Assembly: GCA_016785225.1 (NCBI GenBank)
Contig: JAFBJZ010000240.1
Coordinates: 400,270 to 464,269 of the forward strand
Reading direction: 5' to 3'
DNA: 64,000 nt
From: Psettodes erumei
Lineage: Eukaryota > Chordata > Actinopteri > Pleuronectiformes > Psettodidae
Shown here piece by piece: positions 1-19,750 of this stretch. The position numbers were made by a program, and so were the translations under genes. The notes beneath the pieces were generated by a model. It had not been told where the DNA came from and did no database searches. It saw nothing but the letters and a program-made list of their open reading frames with translations. Position 1 is the stretch's first letter; the number at the start of each line of letters is the position of its first letter.

Positions 1-1830
1 CTACAAAGTGACCATCCTGCTGATCGGATACCTGGTGCCGCTGCTGCTCATCAGCTGCTGCTACGCCAGGGTCGGGTCAACAAAGTGTTTGACAGGATAA
101 TGTTTGACTCCCCGCTGTAAAACACATTAATAACCGGGCACGGGAGCAAAGGGCGCGCGCAAAGTCCCGCCGAGTCCGCGCGTAAAAGCACCAGCGTTTC
201 AAAATAAAACACGTGTACAAAGATACAAGTGTGGTGTCGAGGTCAGAATGTAAAATATAAAGTAACTGGAGGATAATTAATGTTGCGTCACAGCGATCTG
301 ATCTCTGATCAGTTTCTGTTCACAACAAACTCTATTAGTGGAAACACGACCTGAGGATTCTGCTCCAAAACAAATCACGCTGCAGATTATTAGTTTATAT
401 GTGATGCGATCAATAATCATTAACTGTAACTGTAACAGCTTTGTTTTGTTTGTTTGCAGGTTTTGTTTCATCTTCATAAAAAAATCAAGAACATGTCGAA
501 GAAATCTCAGCGCTCCAAGAGAAAGGTAAAGTTCTCCTGCTCTTCGTCCTCCTCCTCTCCTCCTGCTCCTCCTCCTCGTCCTCCTTCTCGTCCTCCTCCT
601 CCTCCTTGTCCTCCTCCTCTCCTTCCCGGTTGTCTTTATTCATTGGTCATTCTGGGACAGGCTGAAGTGACATCAGCTGGAACCGTCCTGGGTTCCGCTG
701 GTCTGACATCCGTTCTGGACTCTGATGAACTGGTCTTCAGGTTTTAAGGTTTTAGGTTTTTTTCAAGTTTTCTGGGTGGTGTTGGTCCTGGTTCTGATCG
801 TGTGTGTGCGTGTAGACGGTTCTGATGGAGTCCAGTGTGGTCCCGCCGTGGAGAACTTCCTGTTTCCTGGGACCGCAGAGTCGGGTTTTTTGCGTGATGC
901 TGATTCGTTTTCTCTCGACCGCAGCACGGTCTCAGCTCTGAATTATTTGTGGCGGGGGAAGGGAGAGCCCCCCCCGAGGGCCGCAGCCAATCAGAGATCA
1001 GAGATGGTCCAGCTCCTGGGTCAGCACAGCAGGAACAAAGGCTGCTGGGTAAATATTTAGACAGCGGGACTAAGAATAGAGGAGATTCCCTCAGAGTCTG
1101 AGGAGCTCGGAGACATCACGTCGCCATGGAAACACGGCACCTGGACTCTGTTTATGTGTCTGTGTTGAGGGACGGAGGACGTCTTTGGCGTCCTGCAGGT
1201 CGCTGCTGACACTCAGGGACATCTGAGACGCAGCAGTTTTAACAGCCGTTACTCTTTGTTTCCACATAAACTTGACAAACGTTTGCAGACTGAGTCCTGA
1301 GGAGTCCGGACTCTGTCCAAACCCAGAGTCCAGAGTCCTGAGGAGTCCGGACTGTGTCCAAACCCAGAGTCCAGACTCCTGAGGCCCAGAGGACACATCG
1401 TCTTCTACACACAGAACCGACACATTTGAACTGTGAAACGTTTGGTGTGTAGTTAGTGTCACCGTGCACATATGCAGGTTGTGTAACCGGACCCCCCCCC
1501 CCATTGTTTCAGACAGCTCAGACCGTCCTGCTGGTCGTCACCGCCTTCACCTTCTGCTGGATGCCCCACCACATCATCGCCATGTGGGTGGAGTTCGGCA
1601 CCTTCCCCCTGAATGACGCCTCCTTTGTTTTCCGCATCGTGTCCCACTGCCTGTCCTACGGGAACTCCTGCGTCAACCCCGTCCTCTACGCCTTCCTGTC
1701 CGAGAACTTCCGTAAGGCGTGTCATCAGGTCTTCGCCTGCCGCCTGCTGTACCCGCCGCCGCCCCGGGGCAAGGTGACTCGTTTCCGCATGGAGAACTTC
1801 TCCACCACGCACTCCACCACCAACATATGA
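1..1830 (+). CDS. galr1: Galanin receptor type 1 (partial, 5' end outside the window)
   Basis: A rhodopsin-class GPCR for the neuropeptide galanin; in the known family it sits in the plasma membrane and couples to Gi. Three exons are visible: 1-70 (end of the first exon, TM5, ending CCYAR), 460-525 (22 residues of intracellular loop 3, HLHKKIKNMSKKS) and 1513-1830 (TM6, TM7 and tail). All joints are phase 0. The CWMPHHI motif marks TM6 and NPVLYAF is the TM7 NPxxY motif. The helix-8 segment FRKACHQVFAC resembles remembered GALR1 (FRKAYKQVFKC), not GALR2 or GALR3, and has cysteines that could be palmitoylated. The three-exon pattern also fits GALR1. The tail ends TTHSTTNI then TGA. TM1-TM4 are missing only because of the window edge. 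Which teleost copy (galr1a or galr1b) this is cannot be decided here. Confidence 0.9.
526..1512 (+). other. galr1 last intron
   Basis: This 987-bp intron opens with GTAAAG and a C/T-rich run (about 535-625, CCTCCT repeats) and ends with a C-run and TTTCAG. It holds one 41-bp tandem duplication (1292-1373). I see no exon in it on either strand. Confidence 0.75.
1292..1373. repeat. 41-bp tandem duplication in galr1 intron
   Basis: Two copies of a 41-bp unit (1292-1332 and 1333-1373) differ at very few positions. Each contains GAGTCC and GGACTC in opposite orientation, so a unit can fold into small stems. No function is evident. Confidence 0.85.
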
Positions 1831-1983
1831 AGGACTGGGGTCATTGTTGTTGTTTTCTTCATGATGTTTAGATGTTTGGACGTTTTCATGTGTTGATCTG
1901 ATCACAGATCAGCTCCTTATCTCCAACATAGCCCTGCTTCATGCAGACTGTGTGAGATGTTTGTGAACACTTCTTTCTTTTTA

Positions 1984-1989
1984 AATAAA
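1984..1989 (+). promoter_or_regulatory. galr1 poly(A) signal
   Basis: AATAAA lies 154 bp after the galr1 stop codon, in an AT-rich stretch that follows the coding exon. A second AATAAA motif occurs near 2119. Confidence 0.55.
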
Positions 1990-3589
1990 TTTATAAACTG
2001 AACACAGAGGTGACGGGTCAGAGGTCAGAGGTCAAAGGAAGTTCTGAGAAGTGGTTTTGGGTCCAGGGTTCAGGTCTCCACTCCTGCATCTGACAAATCA
2101 CAAAAGGGTTTTAATCTTAATAAAGATGAGTTCTGATCCAGTCGAATCGGATCTGTAGGAGGAAGGTGGACCAGAATGTTCTGTTCCTCAGATCAGGATT
2201 ATGTTCATGAGATCATCTGGAACATCTGGACAGAAGAAGCTCCCCGTCGGTCCTGGTGACCCAAGACTTCACCATACATCATTATATCTGCAGAAATCAT
2301 CAGAATCAGAACCAGCCTCACCCAGGGCAGAAGGTGAGAGAGCGTTTCCACTCTGCGTCCACTAGATGGAGCTGCAGACACGCTCAGCTCCATCACTGGG
2401 TTTCATTCAGCCTGAAATACACGGATCAATAAAACAAAATACTCTGATAACTGTCGTGGTTTCAGTCATTTTTCTTAATTATTAATCAGTTTGGCTTCAG
2501 AGAACTTAATCACAAAACAAAACTATTGATTAAATACAATCGATCGACACTTTGGCCCAAACAAATAATTAGATGGAAACATGAGGTTAATGAGAAGGAC
2601 AACACAACCGTGAACAAACAGAGGAGAAGGAAAATAAATACATGATCACACAAGCTTCGTTTGAGTTTTAACTGACGCTCAGTGCTGCTGTTTGGCTCCA
2701 GGTGAGTGAAAGGTAACTGCTGCTGCCTGCTGATTGGCTGGCAGACAAGCGTGTGTGTTTTGTATGTGAGTATTAAACAGCAGCTTCACAGACCAAGACT
2801 GAGTCTGGACCTGAAAGGACCCAGAGGAACCGCAGGAACCGGCAGGTTTTGGTTTTGAAGAACATCTGAGGAACTCAGTGAGTAACATCTGTGACACTGA
2901 ACCAAGGTTCCTCAGGGTCTCAGTGGATTTCTGCAGCTTTGTTGTGGAGGATTATCACAGGTAATAATGTCTTCAGGAGGTGATGTCACTCAGATCTGAC
3001 ACAGATGAGGAGCAACGGGAGAAACATCTGGAGGTGTCAGGTTGGTCCTGATCTGGTCCTCACCTCTTTGTGTCCGAGAGCCTGGTTCTGTCCAGATGGT
3101 TCTCTGTGCGTCCTCTTCTTGTTCAGGACTGAGCAAATGTCAAAATAGATTTGGTGTCCAGCCCGCAAGCTGACCGGATCAGCCGGGAATCGAATCCCCG
3201 ACCTTCAGGTGGATGATTGGATCGGTTCCGGTTGAGGTTGCCATGGTGACGGTACCAGCTCCTTTCTCCCTGTGAGGCTCCCTTTAGTTCATGTTCTAAA
3301 TACTGATCAGATGATTGATCAGATAATTGATCAGGGATTGATTAGCCTCTCTGACCTGCAGACGGGTTTAATCTAGGTGTGACCAGACAGACCAGTTCCT
3401 CACAGGTGAGCTGTTGAGATTAACTGTCGCTGTTGACTGAACCAACTGACACCAGCAGCGTCTGACCTGAGGGCGTGCTCGTCTTCATCATCATCTTCAT
3501 CCAAGTCATCGCAGAGTCCAGAGTTACACGGGAGGGATTTACGTGTGCCACTTTACAAACTGATCTCAAATCTGTTTCTGTTTCATCAG
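1990..3589. other. Intergenic region galr1 to ABCC gene
   Basis: About 1.6 kb without a recognisable exon. It contains a triple AGGTCA-like direct repeat at 2015-2034 and a degraded tRNA-derived SINE on the minus strand near 3138-3225. The promoter and any non-coding first exon of the ABCC gene should lie in its right half, because 3590 is preceded by a good acceptor (TTTCATCAG). Confidence 0.6.
3138..3225 (-). mobile_element. tRNA-derived SINE remnant
   Basis: On the minus strand this reads like the head of a fish tRNA-derived SINE: the phrase GAAGGTCGGGGATTCGATTC is followed by CCCGGCTGATCC. GATTCGATTCC (around 3186-3197) fits the pol III B box GGTTCGANNCC. The A box and the tail are degraded, so this is a fossil copy. 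Assignment rests on recalled fish SINE consensus wording. Confidence 0.5.
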
Positions 3590-3590
3590 G

Positions 3591-12879
<9,289 letters not shown>

Positions 12880-12988
12880 ACTGAACTTTGGTGGCTGTCA
12901 GCTGTTGTGTATTGTTTAAATTTAAAAAATGTAATTTTTAAGTGTTATTTATTGTTTTCACATTTATAATCAATAGAAGAAAAAGTAA

Positions 12989-12994
12989 AATAAA
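12989..12994 (+). promoter_or_regulatory. ABCC poly(A) signal candidate
   Basis: AATAAA lies 110 bp after the ABCC stop codon, in A/T-rich sequence. Confidence 0.5.
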
Positions 12995-13164
12995 AAAGTT
13001 TTTGTGTCTTTGTGTAGTAAGACATCTGACTCCAGGTCTGTTGTGTTACTGTTGGCATGTTGGTGTGGACAGTCGGGCAAAGCAAAACTTTAATGTGAAA
13101 AACATCAAAATAAATCAACACAATGACAAATGTGAAAGGGGAACAGCGTATACACCGTGTGTAT

Positions 13165-13247
<83 letters not shown>

Positions 13248-13254
13248 TGTCTGT

Positions 13255-13290
<36 letters not shown>

Positions 13291-13494
13291 CAGAGAGAGA
13301 CACGCCCTCCCTCAGCTGATTGATCGATGCGCTCACACACACACTGCTGTCGACACGCAGGCAGAACTAATCGCTCAGGTTCGATCCCAGAGAGAGTCGA
13401 TCCCGCGTTTCTGTCATCTGAACCGGAAACCAGGAGAGGTCTGGGTCTGACTGACAGCGAGCCCGCAGCGCGGTCCGGCCCGGAGCTTTGAAAC
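12995..13494. other. ABCC to vps13c gap with presumed vps13c promoter
   Basis: Only about 500 bp separate the ABCC poly(A) signal from the vps13c start codon, so the vps13c promoter must be compact or lie in the neighbour's 3' region. The gap contains a 123-bp GT array (13157-13279), a short GA run, and then GC-rich sequence rich in CpG that continues past the first exon. No TATA box is seen. The start codon context (AAACATGG) has a favourable A at -3 and G at +4. Confidence 0.5.
13157..13279. repeat. (GT)n microsatellite upstream of vps13c
   Basis: A GT array of about 120 bp with a few TCTG and TATG interruptions, followed by GAGAGA. It lies about 215 bp before the vps13c ATG. Confidence 0.95.
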
Positions 13495-15491
13495 ATGGTT
13501 TTCGAGTCTTTGGTCAGCGACCTGCTGAACAGGTTCATCGGGGACTACGTGGAGAACCTCGACAAGTCCCAGCTGAAGATCGGGATCTGGGGAGGTGAGC
13601 GCGGCGGCTAGCTAGCAGCTACCGCGGTGACCGCACTCCGTTCAGAAACGTCAGACTTAAAGCGTCACGGCTTCCCGTGTGGTCACTAAAACACTATACA
13701 ACGGACTGTGACGTCAGCCGTGAAGCCGCAGGGTCCGCTCGTGCAGTCGGCGTCACTCTCAGAAATGCACGCGCTTCTGTTTTTTAACTTTGGTTTAACT
13801 TCTCCTGCTGCTCCTCCACCAAACACACGGAGACGTTCCCGGAAGCGAGGCCTTTGTTGTTGTTTTTAATGTGCTGTTTTGTTGCTCAGAGCGGCTGTTG
13901 GTTCATCACATGATGGCCGAAGTGGAAGACACTTCACTGCGTTTACAAAAACCTTTTATTTATGCACTGTCATGTTTTACGACAACCAGCGAACTCATTC
14001 GCGTCAGTTTTGCGGCTTTCCGTACGAGGTTCGGCGCGACAGTCTCACTGACGTAAATAGACACACAGATAGTTACGTCAGATTATTTATCCTGGGTTTG
14101 ACATATAAAGACGTGTTCTGAACGGTGGGTCGAGTGACGTCACTGATCAAACAATCAGGGACGGTCATGTTGTTTATCAATAACTTTATGTCATATTGCA
14201 CGTGTAAACCTGCACCTGTCCGACAGGTATGATGACTTCACTGTTTCCTCATACCTGTTCACCTGCTCCACCAATCAGCTGAAAGCTCTGAAACAACTCC
14301 TGAAAATATGTGGACCTGCCTTTACCTAAAAACAGGAATCTGCACTAAAGTGACTCCATGTTTCTTCTCCTGCAGGAAACGTTGTTCTGGAGAACCTGAA
14401 GGTGAAGGAGAACGCTCTGGTAAGCCCCCAACCCCCAGAGGTGTGGTGACTTCGGTTTGGAGACGTTCTGACGAGATAACAGGGGGAAGCGTGTTCAGCT
14501 CTAATCGGATCAAACCGATCCGCCTCGTGGTCACGGATCAGCGCCGCCAGCTGCCGCCTGCCATGGCCACTTCCTGTTTGAGGGTTCCTGGTTTGCGAAC
14601 CCTCCCGGGATGAAGACTTAGCTGCAGTACCCCCAGCAGGTCAGACTGCTGTAGTTCAGGGTCCTGAACCGGACTGACGGGGTCCCAGCGGCGCCCCCCT
14701 CAGGTTGGACCTCAGCGAGCCAGTTCACCTGGAGGGCGCGCGTGACGGCGGTGAACGGTGTAGGATACGGCTCAAACAATTATCTCCACCCACTTCTGAA
14801 TAAAACACTTTATCTTAGCTGCTGCAGCATTGATCAGTATCGAGTATTGATCACGGTACTGATCATGATTTTGCCATAAACCAGTACGTGTGCTGATTGG
14901 TCGGTTAACGATTTATGGCCGGGTTCACGTTAGCAGCACGACTCCTGTTGTCGACACACATTAGAAACTTCCACGTGCTCCGTGTGTTTCAGCCATGATC
15001 AGGTGATCAGCTGATCAGGTGGCCGCTGATTGATCGATGTGTAAACCCCCCCAGTCGTTCTGGACCATCTCAGAAACTGTGTGTGTGTGTGTGTGTGTCA
15101 TTAGTTTGATCAATGCATAAACTGGTTGCAGATCTAATCTTTCCAATCAGCTAATCAATGGATCAGCTAATTATGGGTTTGTGTTTCAGAGTGAGTTTGA
15201 CGTTCCCTTCAAAGTAAAGGCTGGACAGATCGGTGAGTACTGACCCGGTTCCTTCAGAACTGTAGAACGCACGATAAGACAGAGAGTCTCCCTCCATCTT
15301 CTGTGTCGTCGTCTTCAAACAGGATGACCCAGAGGCAGAGGACACGGGTCACTTCCTGTTTCCTGTCTCACCTGGTGGTCTCACCTGTGTTTCAGGGAAA
15401 CTGACGCTGAAGATTCCCTGGAAGAACCTTTACAATGACGCCGTGGTCGCCACGTTAGATGGGCTGTACCTGCTGGTCGTTCCCGGAGCCA
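13495..15491 (+). other. vps13c chorein-type N-terminal exons
   Basis: Exons 13495-13594, 14376-14419, 15190-15232 and 15396-15491 code the N-terminal chorein segment, which in VPS13 proteins forms the ER-facing mouth of the lipid groove. [31 protein letters not shown] and [17 protein letters not shown] are the recognisable blocks. Exon phases 1, 0, 1 and 1 are consistent. Confidence 0.85.
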
Positions 15492-15743
15492 GTGAGTGAG
15501 CGCTGACGCAGTACTGACGGTGCTACATGTGTATTAGTATGCAGTGTACTGCTGATGTACTAGTACTCGTGCACGCTAATGACAGATCAGCCAATCAGAC
15601 TGCCTGTCTGTCAGGTGACCCTGTTCTTCCACAGGTGATGTTCAAAGATGAACCAGTCCACCTGCATTAACAGGAGATGATTGGCTGGTCTGGTCTGGAG
15701 GCGGAGCTTGTGCATACCACCTGACATGTGTGCGTTCTCAGTG

Positions 15744-15776
<33 letters not shown>

Positions 15777-17187
15777 CCAGCTGGATCTCAGCTGACAATG
15801 TGTCCCTTTAATGGTAAGCTGCCGAGGTCCGCTCCGGTCCGCTTCCTGTTGGGGCTGCATGACGCCCTTCACAATAAAAGCCTCTCTGCTTGTAGTCCTG
15901 CAGCTGGAGAGCTTTTACTGTGAAGCAGCTTCGTGTTTTCATGTTCAGGTCTGAGGTGTTCAGTGTGTTGTCAGAACCTTTCACAGCGTAGAAACCAGAC
16001 CAGCAGAACCACGTCCGCTCCTTATCTGTGGGTTTTTCATTTCAGGGTTCTTTCACGTCATGAATCGGTTTCTAATCGGGGATCTTCTGTTGACAATTGT
16101 AGTTTCCTGGTTTCTGCTCACTAATGCTGAGAGGTTCTAGGACGTTTTCCTGGTATCTGGTACTAACAACCAATCAGAACTAGCTGAAACAAACCCCGAG
16201 TATGCGTTCCATGGCAGCAGAGGACAACGTGAAGGTCCTGGTCTGGACCTGCTGGTCTGGACTTCAGCTCAGACCTGCACAGCGACCGGTGTCACCGCTC
16301 CACCGATGGACGGGTGGAGGTGACGTGTCAGTGTCTGACTAACAGAAAAGTCCACAGGGCGGCGGAGACACACCGGGGAGGACAGCGGGGACGCTGTTTG
16401 ACAAACTGTTTATTGTTTGTGTAGCGTCACTGACCTGTCGCCTGGGGGACAACAGTCGTCCAGGTGTTTACCTGGAGCCGGCAGGTGCAGTGAAAACCCA
16501 TTTGATTTGATTTTCTCCTCAGCGATAAAGTACGATGCTGCGAAGGAGGAACATTATCAGCAGGAGGCGAAGCAGAGGGAGCTGCAACGCATCGAGGAGG
16601 CACTGCAGATGGCCGCTCGCAGAGGTGAGACCCGCCGACCCCTGACCTCTGACCTGGTGGGTGGCGTTTCCTGCTTCCTCTCTGTTCTCTGCTGCTGTTT
16701 GATCAGCATCTTGTCCCCGCAGTGAGACAAACTTAGACAGCAGACACACAACAAGAGTCGGTCGCACAACACAAACACTCACAACTGACAACGGTGAGTT
16801 GTTAAAGCAAACCTGTGAGGTGTAGCGTTAACTCTAAGTCAGTTTGGACACCAGGTTGCTTCATGGTCTCAGCTGGACCTTCTCAACGTGTCCTGATGAA
16901 ACACAAATGAACAAGGTCATCAGACGCAGGCCAGACAAACAAGATGATGTCGTCTGCATAAAGTAGAACAATCCCAGGTTTTTAGTCAGGTTAGTTATTA
17001 TTTATTTAGGAGGAACATCTGGACAGACGTGAGGAACATCTGGAGATGAGACGACAGATGGATGGATGAACAGATGAATGTATTAACCTGCTGTCTGTAC
17101 TGTTCATGCTGCGTTTGCTGCCAGCATCTCAGACTGGAGATCTGCTCTTCAGTCTGGAGAGTGTTGTTTACAAGGAGCCTCACAACG

Positions 17188-17224
<37 letters not shown>

Positions 17225-19695
17225 ATTAATGTGGTTAGAGTAAAGAATTAGAAAGGGCTTCAACTTGAAACATCATGACACTATGAATTAAGCAGTTAAT
17301 TAAAATAAAACATCCTGTTCATGATGATGTCACACAGGATAAGTGATGACATCATTAACTAACGGCCCTTTACGATAAAAAAAGGTGATTCAAGTTTTAA
17401 AAGCTGAAAAGTTTGTGTCTTCATTTGTACAAAGGACACAGGTTCCTGTTACTCTGCTTCATCATGTGATATGACGTGATTTAATATCAATGACAGCTGT
17501 CAATCAGCTGTCGATCAGCTGCTGATCAGCGTGTGATGTCATGTCGTGTGTCCGTGTCGCTGCTTCCCGCCGACTCGCCGTGCGTTTCTGGGCTTTTCTA
17601 TCACTAACTGCCATCTCTGTCTTTAACGCTGCCGAAGTCCCGAAAGGACGTAAAAAATTTAAAAAGCACAAAAAAGGCTTGAAGAAGCTGAAACGACACG
17701 ACAACAAAGCAGGTGAGTGTTGATCAATCGCTGGTCACGTGACCGTCCAGATGTTGTCTGACTAAACGATGGAAAGTTTTGTTGACGTGTGACGAATCCA
17801 GACTCCAGCTCTGAAACTGACCTCAGGTCCGTCTGAGTGAAACGCCTCTGATGATTAAATCCAATGCCAGTTGGACATCCTGGTTTCAGGTCCAGGTCTG
17901 AGTCCTGGTCTCAGGTCTCGTGGACTCGTCTCTTCACGTTTTTCTGTTTATTTCAGAGAAACCTCCGGAGGAGAAGAAGGACACGTTAGTTGAGAAACTG
18001 GCCACTCAGGTGATCAAAAACCTACAGGTGAAGATCAGCAGCATCCACCTCCGCTACGAGGACGACGTGAGTACTGATCTGGGACCCGGTTCAGATCCAG
18101 GCTGTCAGTCAGGTGTATGTGGGACAGGTGAGCGTTCACCTGTGCTGACCTGCAGACAGTTTGACATCAGGGGGAAATGTCACCTGTGTGTTTCAGCTGT
18201 CGGACCCACAGCGCCCTCTGTCCATGGGAGTGACACTGTCAGAGCTCAGCCTGCAGGTAACACACACCCACACAGACTCACAAAGATGCACCTGTGCTGC
18301 TCACCTGTGCTGCTCACCTGTGCTTTGTGCTCTTTTATTTTCAGACCACTGATGAGAACTGGAAGCCATGTATCCTGAACGAAGCAGCGAAGATCATCTA
18401 TAAGGTGACGGCTCTGAAACAGAGCCTCGGTTTACCTGAGCTCCAGTCACCTCACCTGGTTACCACCTGGTTTTTGTACAAATGTAAAGAAAACTGCTGA
18501 TCTGTGTCAAAAGAGAAGCAGGGTCTTGTTTCTGAACTGCAGTTTAAATGAGAAAGTGTGGGTAAAATCTGATCACAGATCAGCTGTTACCTGGTTATCG
18601 CAGGTAAACACACCTGATGAACAGGGCTGGAACACCTGCTGTAATCTGATTGGTAAATACAGTCACGTGACCGTTGTTTCCTCGTTTCAGCTCGGGCGTC
18701 TCGAATGTCTCTGCGCCTACTGGAACGTCAACAGTCCCATCTTCTACAAAGGATCGTGGGAGAACATCGTGGTGAGTTGATGCTGATGACATCATCAGGA
18801 CGCATCACGCAGCACATGTGGATGTGGCTGAAAGCGTCGTACCTTTACACCTTACTGACACGGTGCCCCCCCCCAGGAGCAGCTGAGGTGTGGGATCAGC
18901 AGCACAGACCAGCAGCTGCCTGGCTATCAGTACAGTGAGTTTCTGTGGTTCTGACCCGGTTCTGATCAGAACCTCCTCCAGCTGCTATGGTTCAGATCCT
19001 GTAACGATGACGAGCTCATCGATGTTCATCGATTGGTTCCTGTGCAGTTTTCAGGCCGATCTTCGCCTCAGCGAGGATGTGCATCAACCCGAACGCTGAG
19101 ATGGAACTGAAGACGCCCAAAGCGAACCTTCACCTGGAGGTCCAGAACATCGCCATCGAGATGACCAAACCGCAGGTGAGGCGCTCGGAGACAGGTGAGA
19201 TGGACAGATAAGACAAACTGCTGCTGACGCATCCTCCGTGTGTCCTCTCAGTACCTGACCATGGTGGAGCTGCTGGAGTCCATCGACTGTATGGTGAAGA
19301 ACGCCCCCTACAGGAAGTTCAGGCCGGAGGTCCCCGTTCACAACAACACCAAGCTGTGGTCAGTCCGACTTCCGAAAACTCTCCTGAAGTCCGGAAACTT
19401 TGGACCGATCCAAAAGAAACACTCAAGTCTGAAGGTTTCACACAAACAAAACCCGTTTTACCTCTGAACATGTGGGCTTGGTTTGTTTTCTGTGCCTCTT
19501 TTAGGTGGAGGTACAGCTTTAAGAGCATCGTGGAGGTCCACGTCCGGCGCTGCTGCTACATGTGGTCCTGGTCCAACATCAGACGGCACCGAGAGAACCT
19601 AAAGGCCTACAAGACGGCCTACAAGACCAAACTGCTGAGCCAGGGCAAGTGCAGCCAGGACACAGAGCGACAGATCCAGGTGCTGACCCCCCCCC

Positions 19696-19750
<55 letters not shown>

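Noticed and set aside
3180..3230. tRNA gene on the minus strand
   Set aside because: Only a B-box-like arm is intact; acceptor stem and A box are not, so a SINE fossil fits better.
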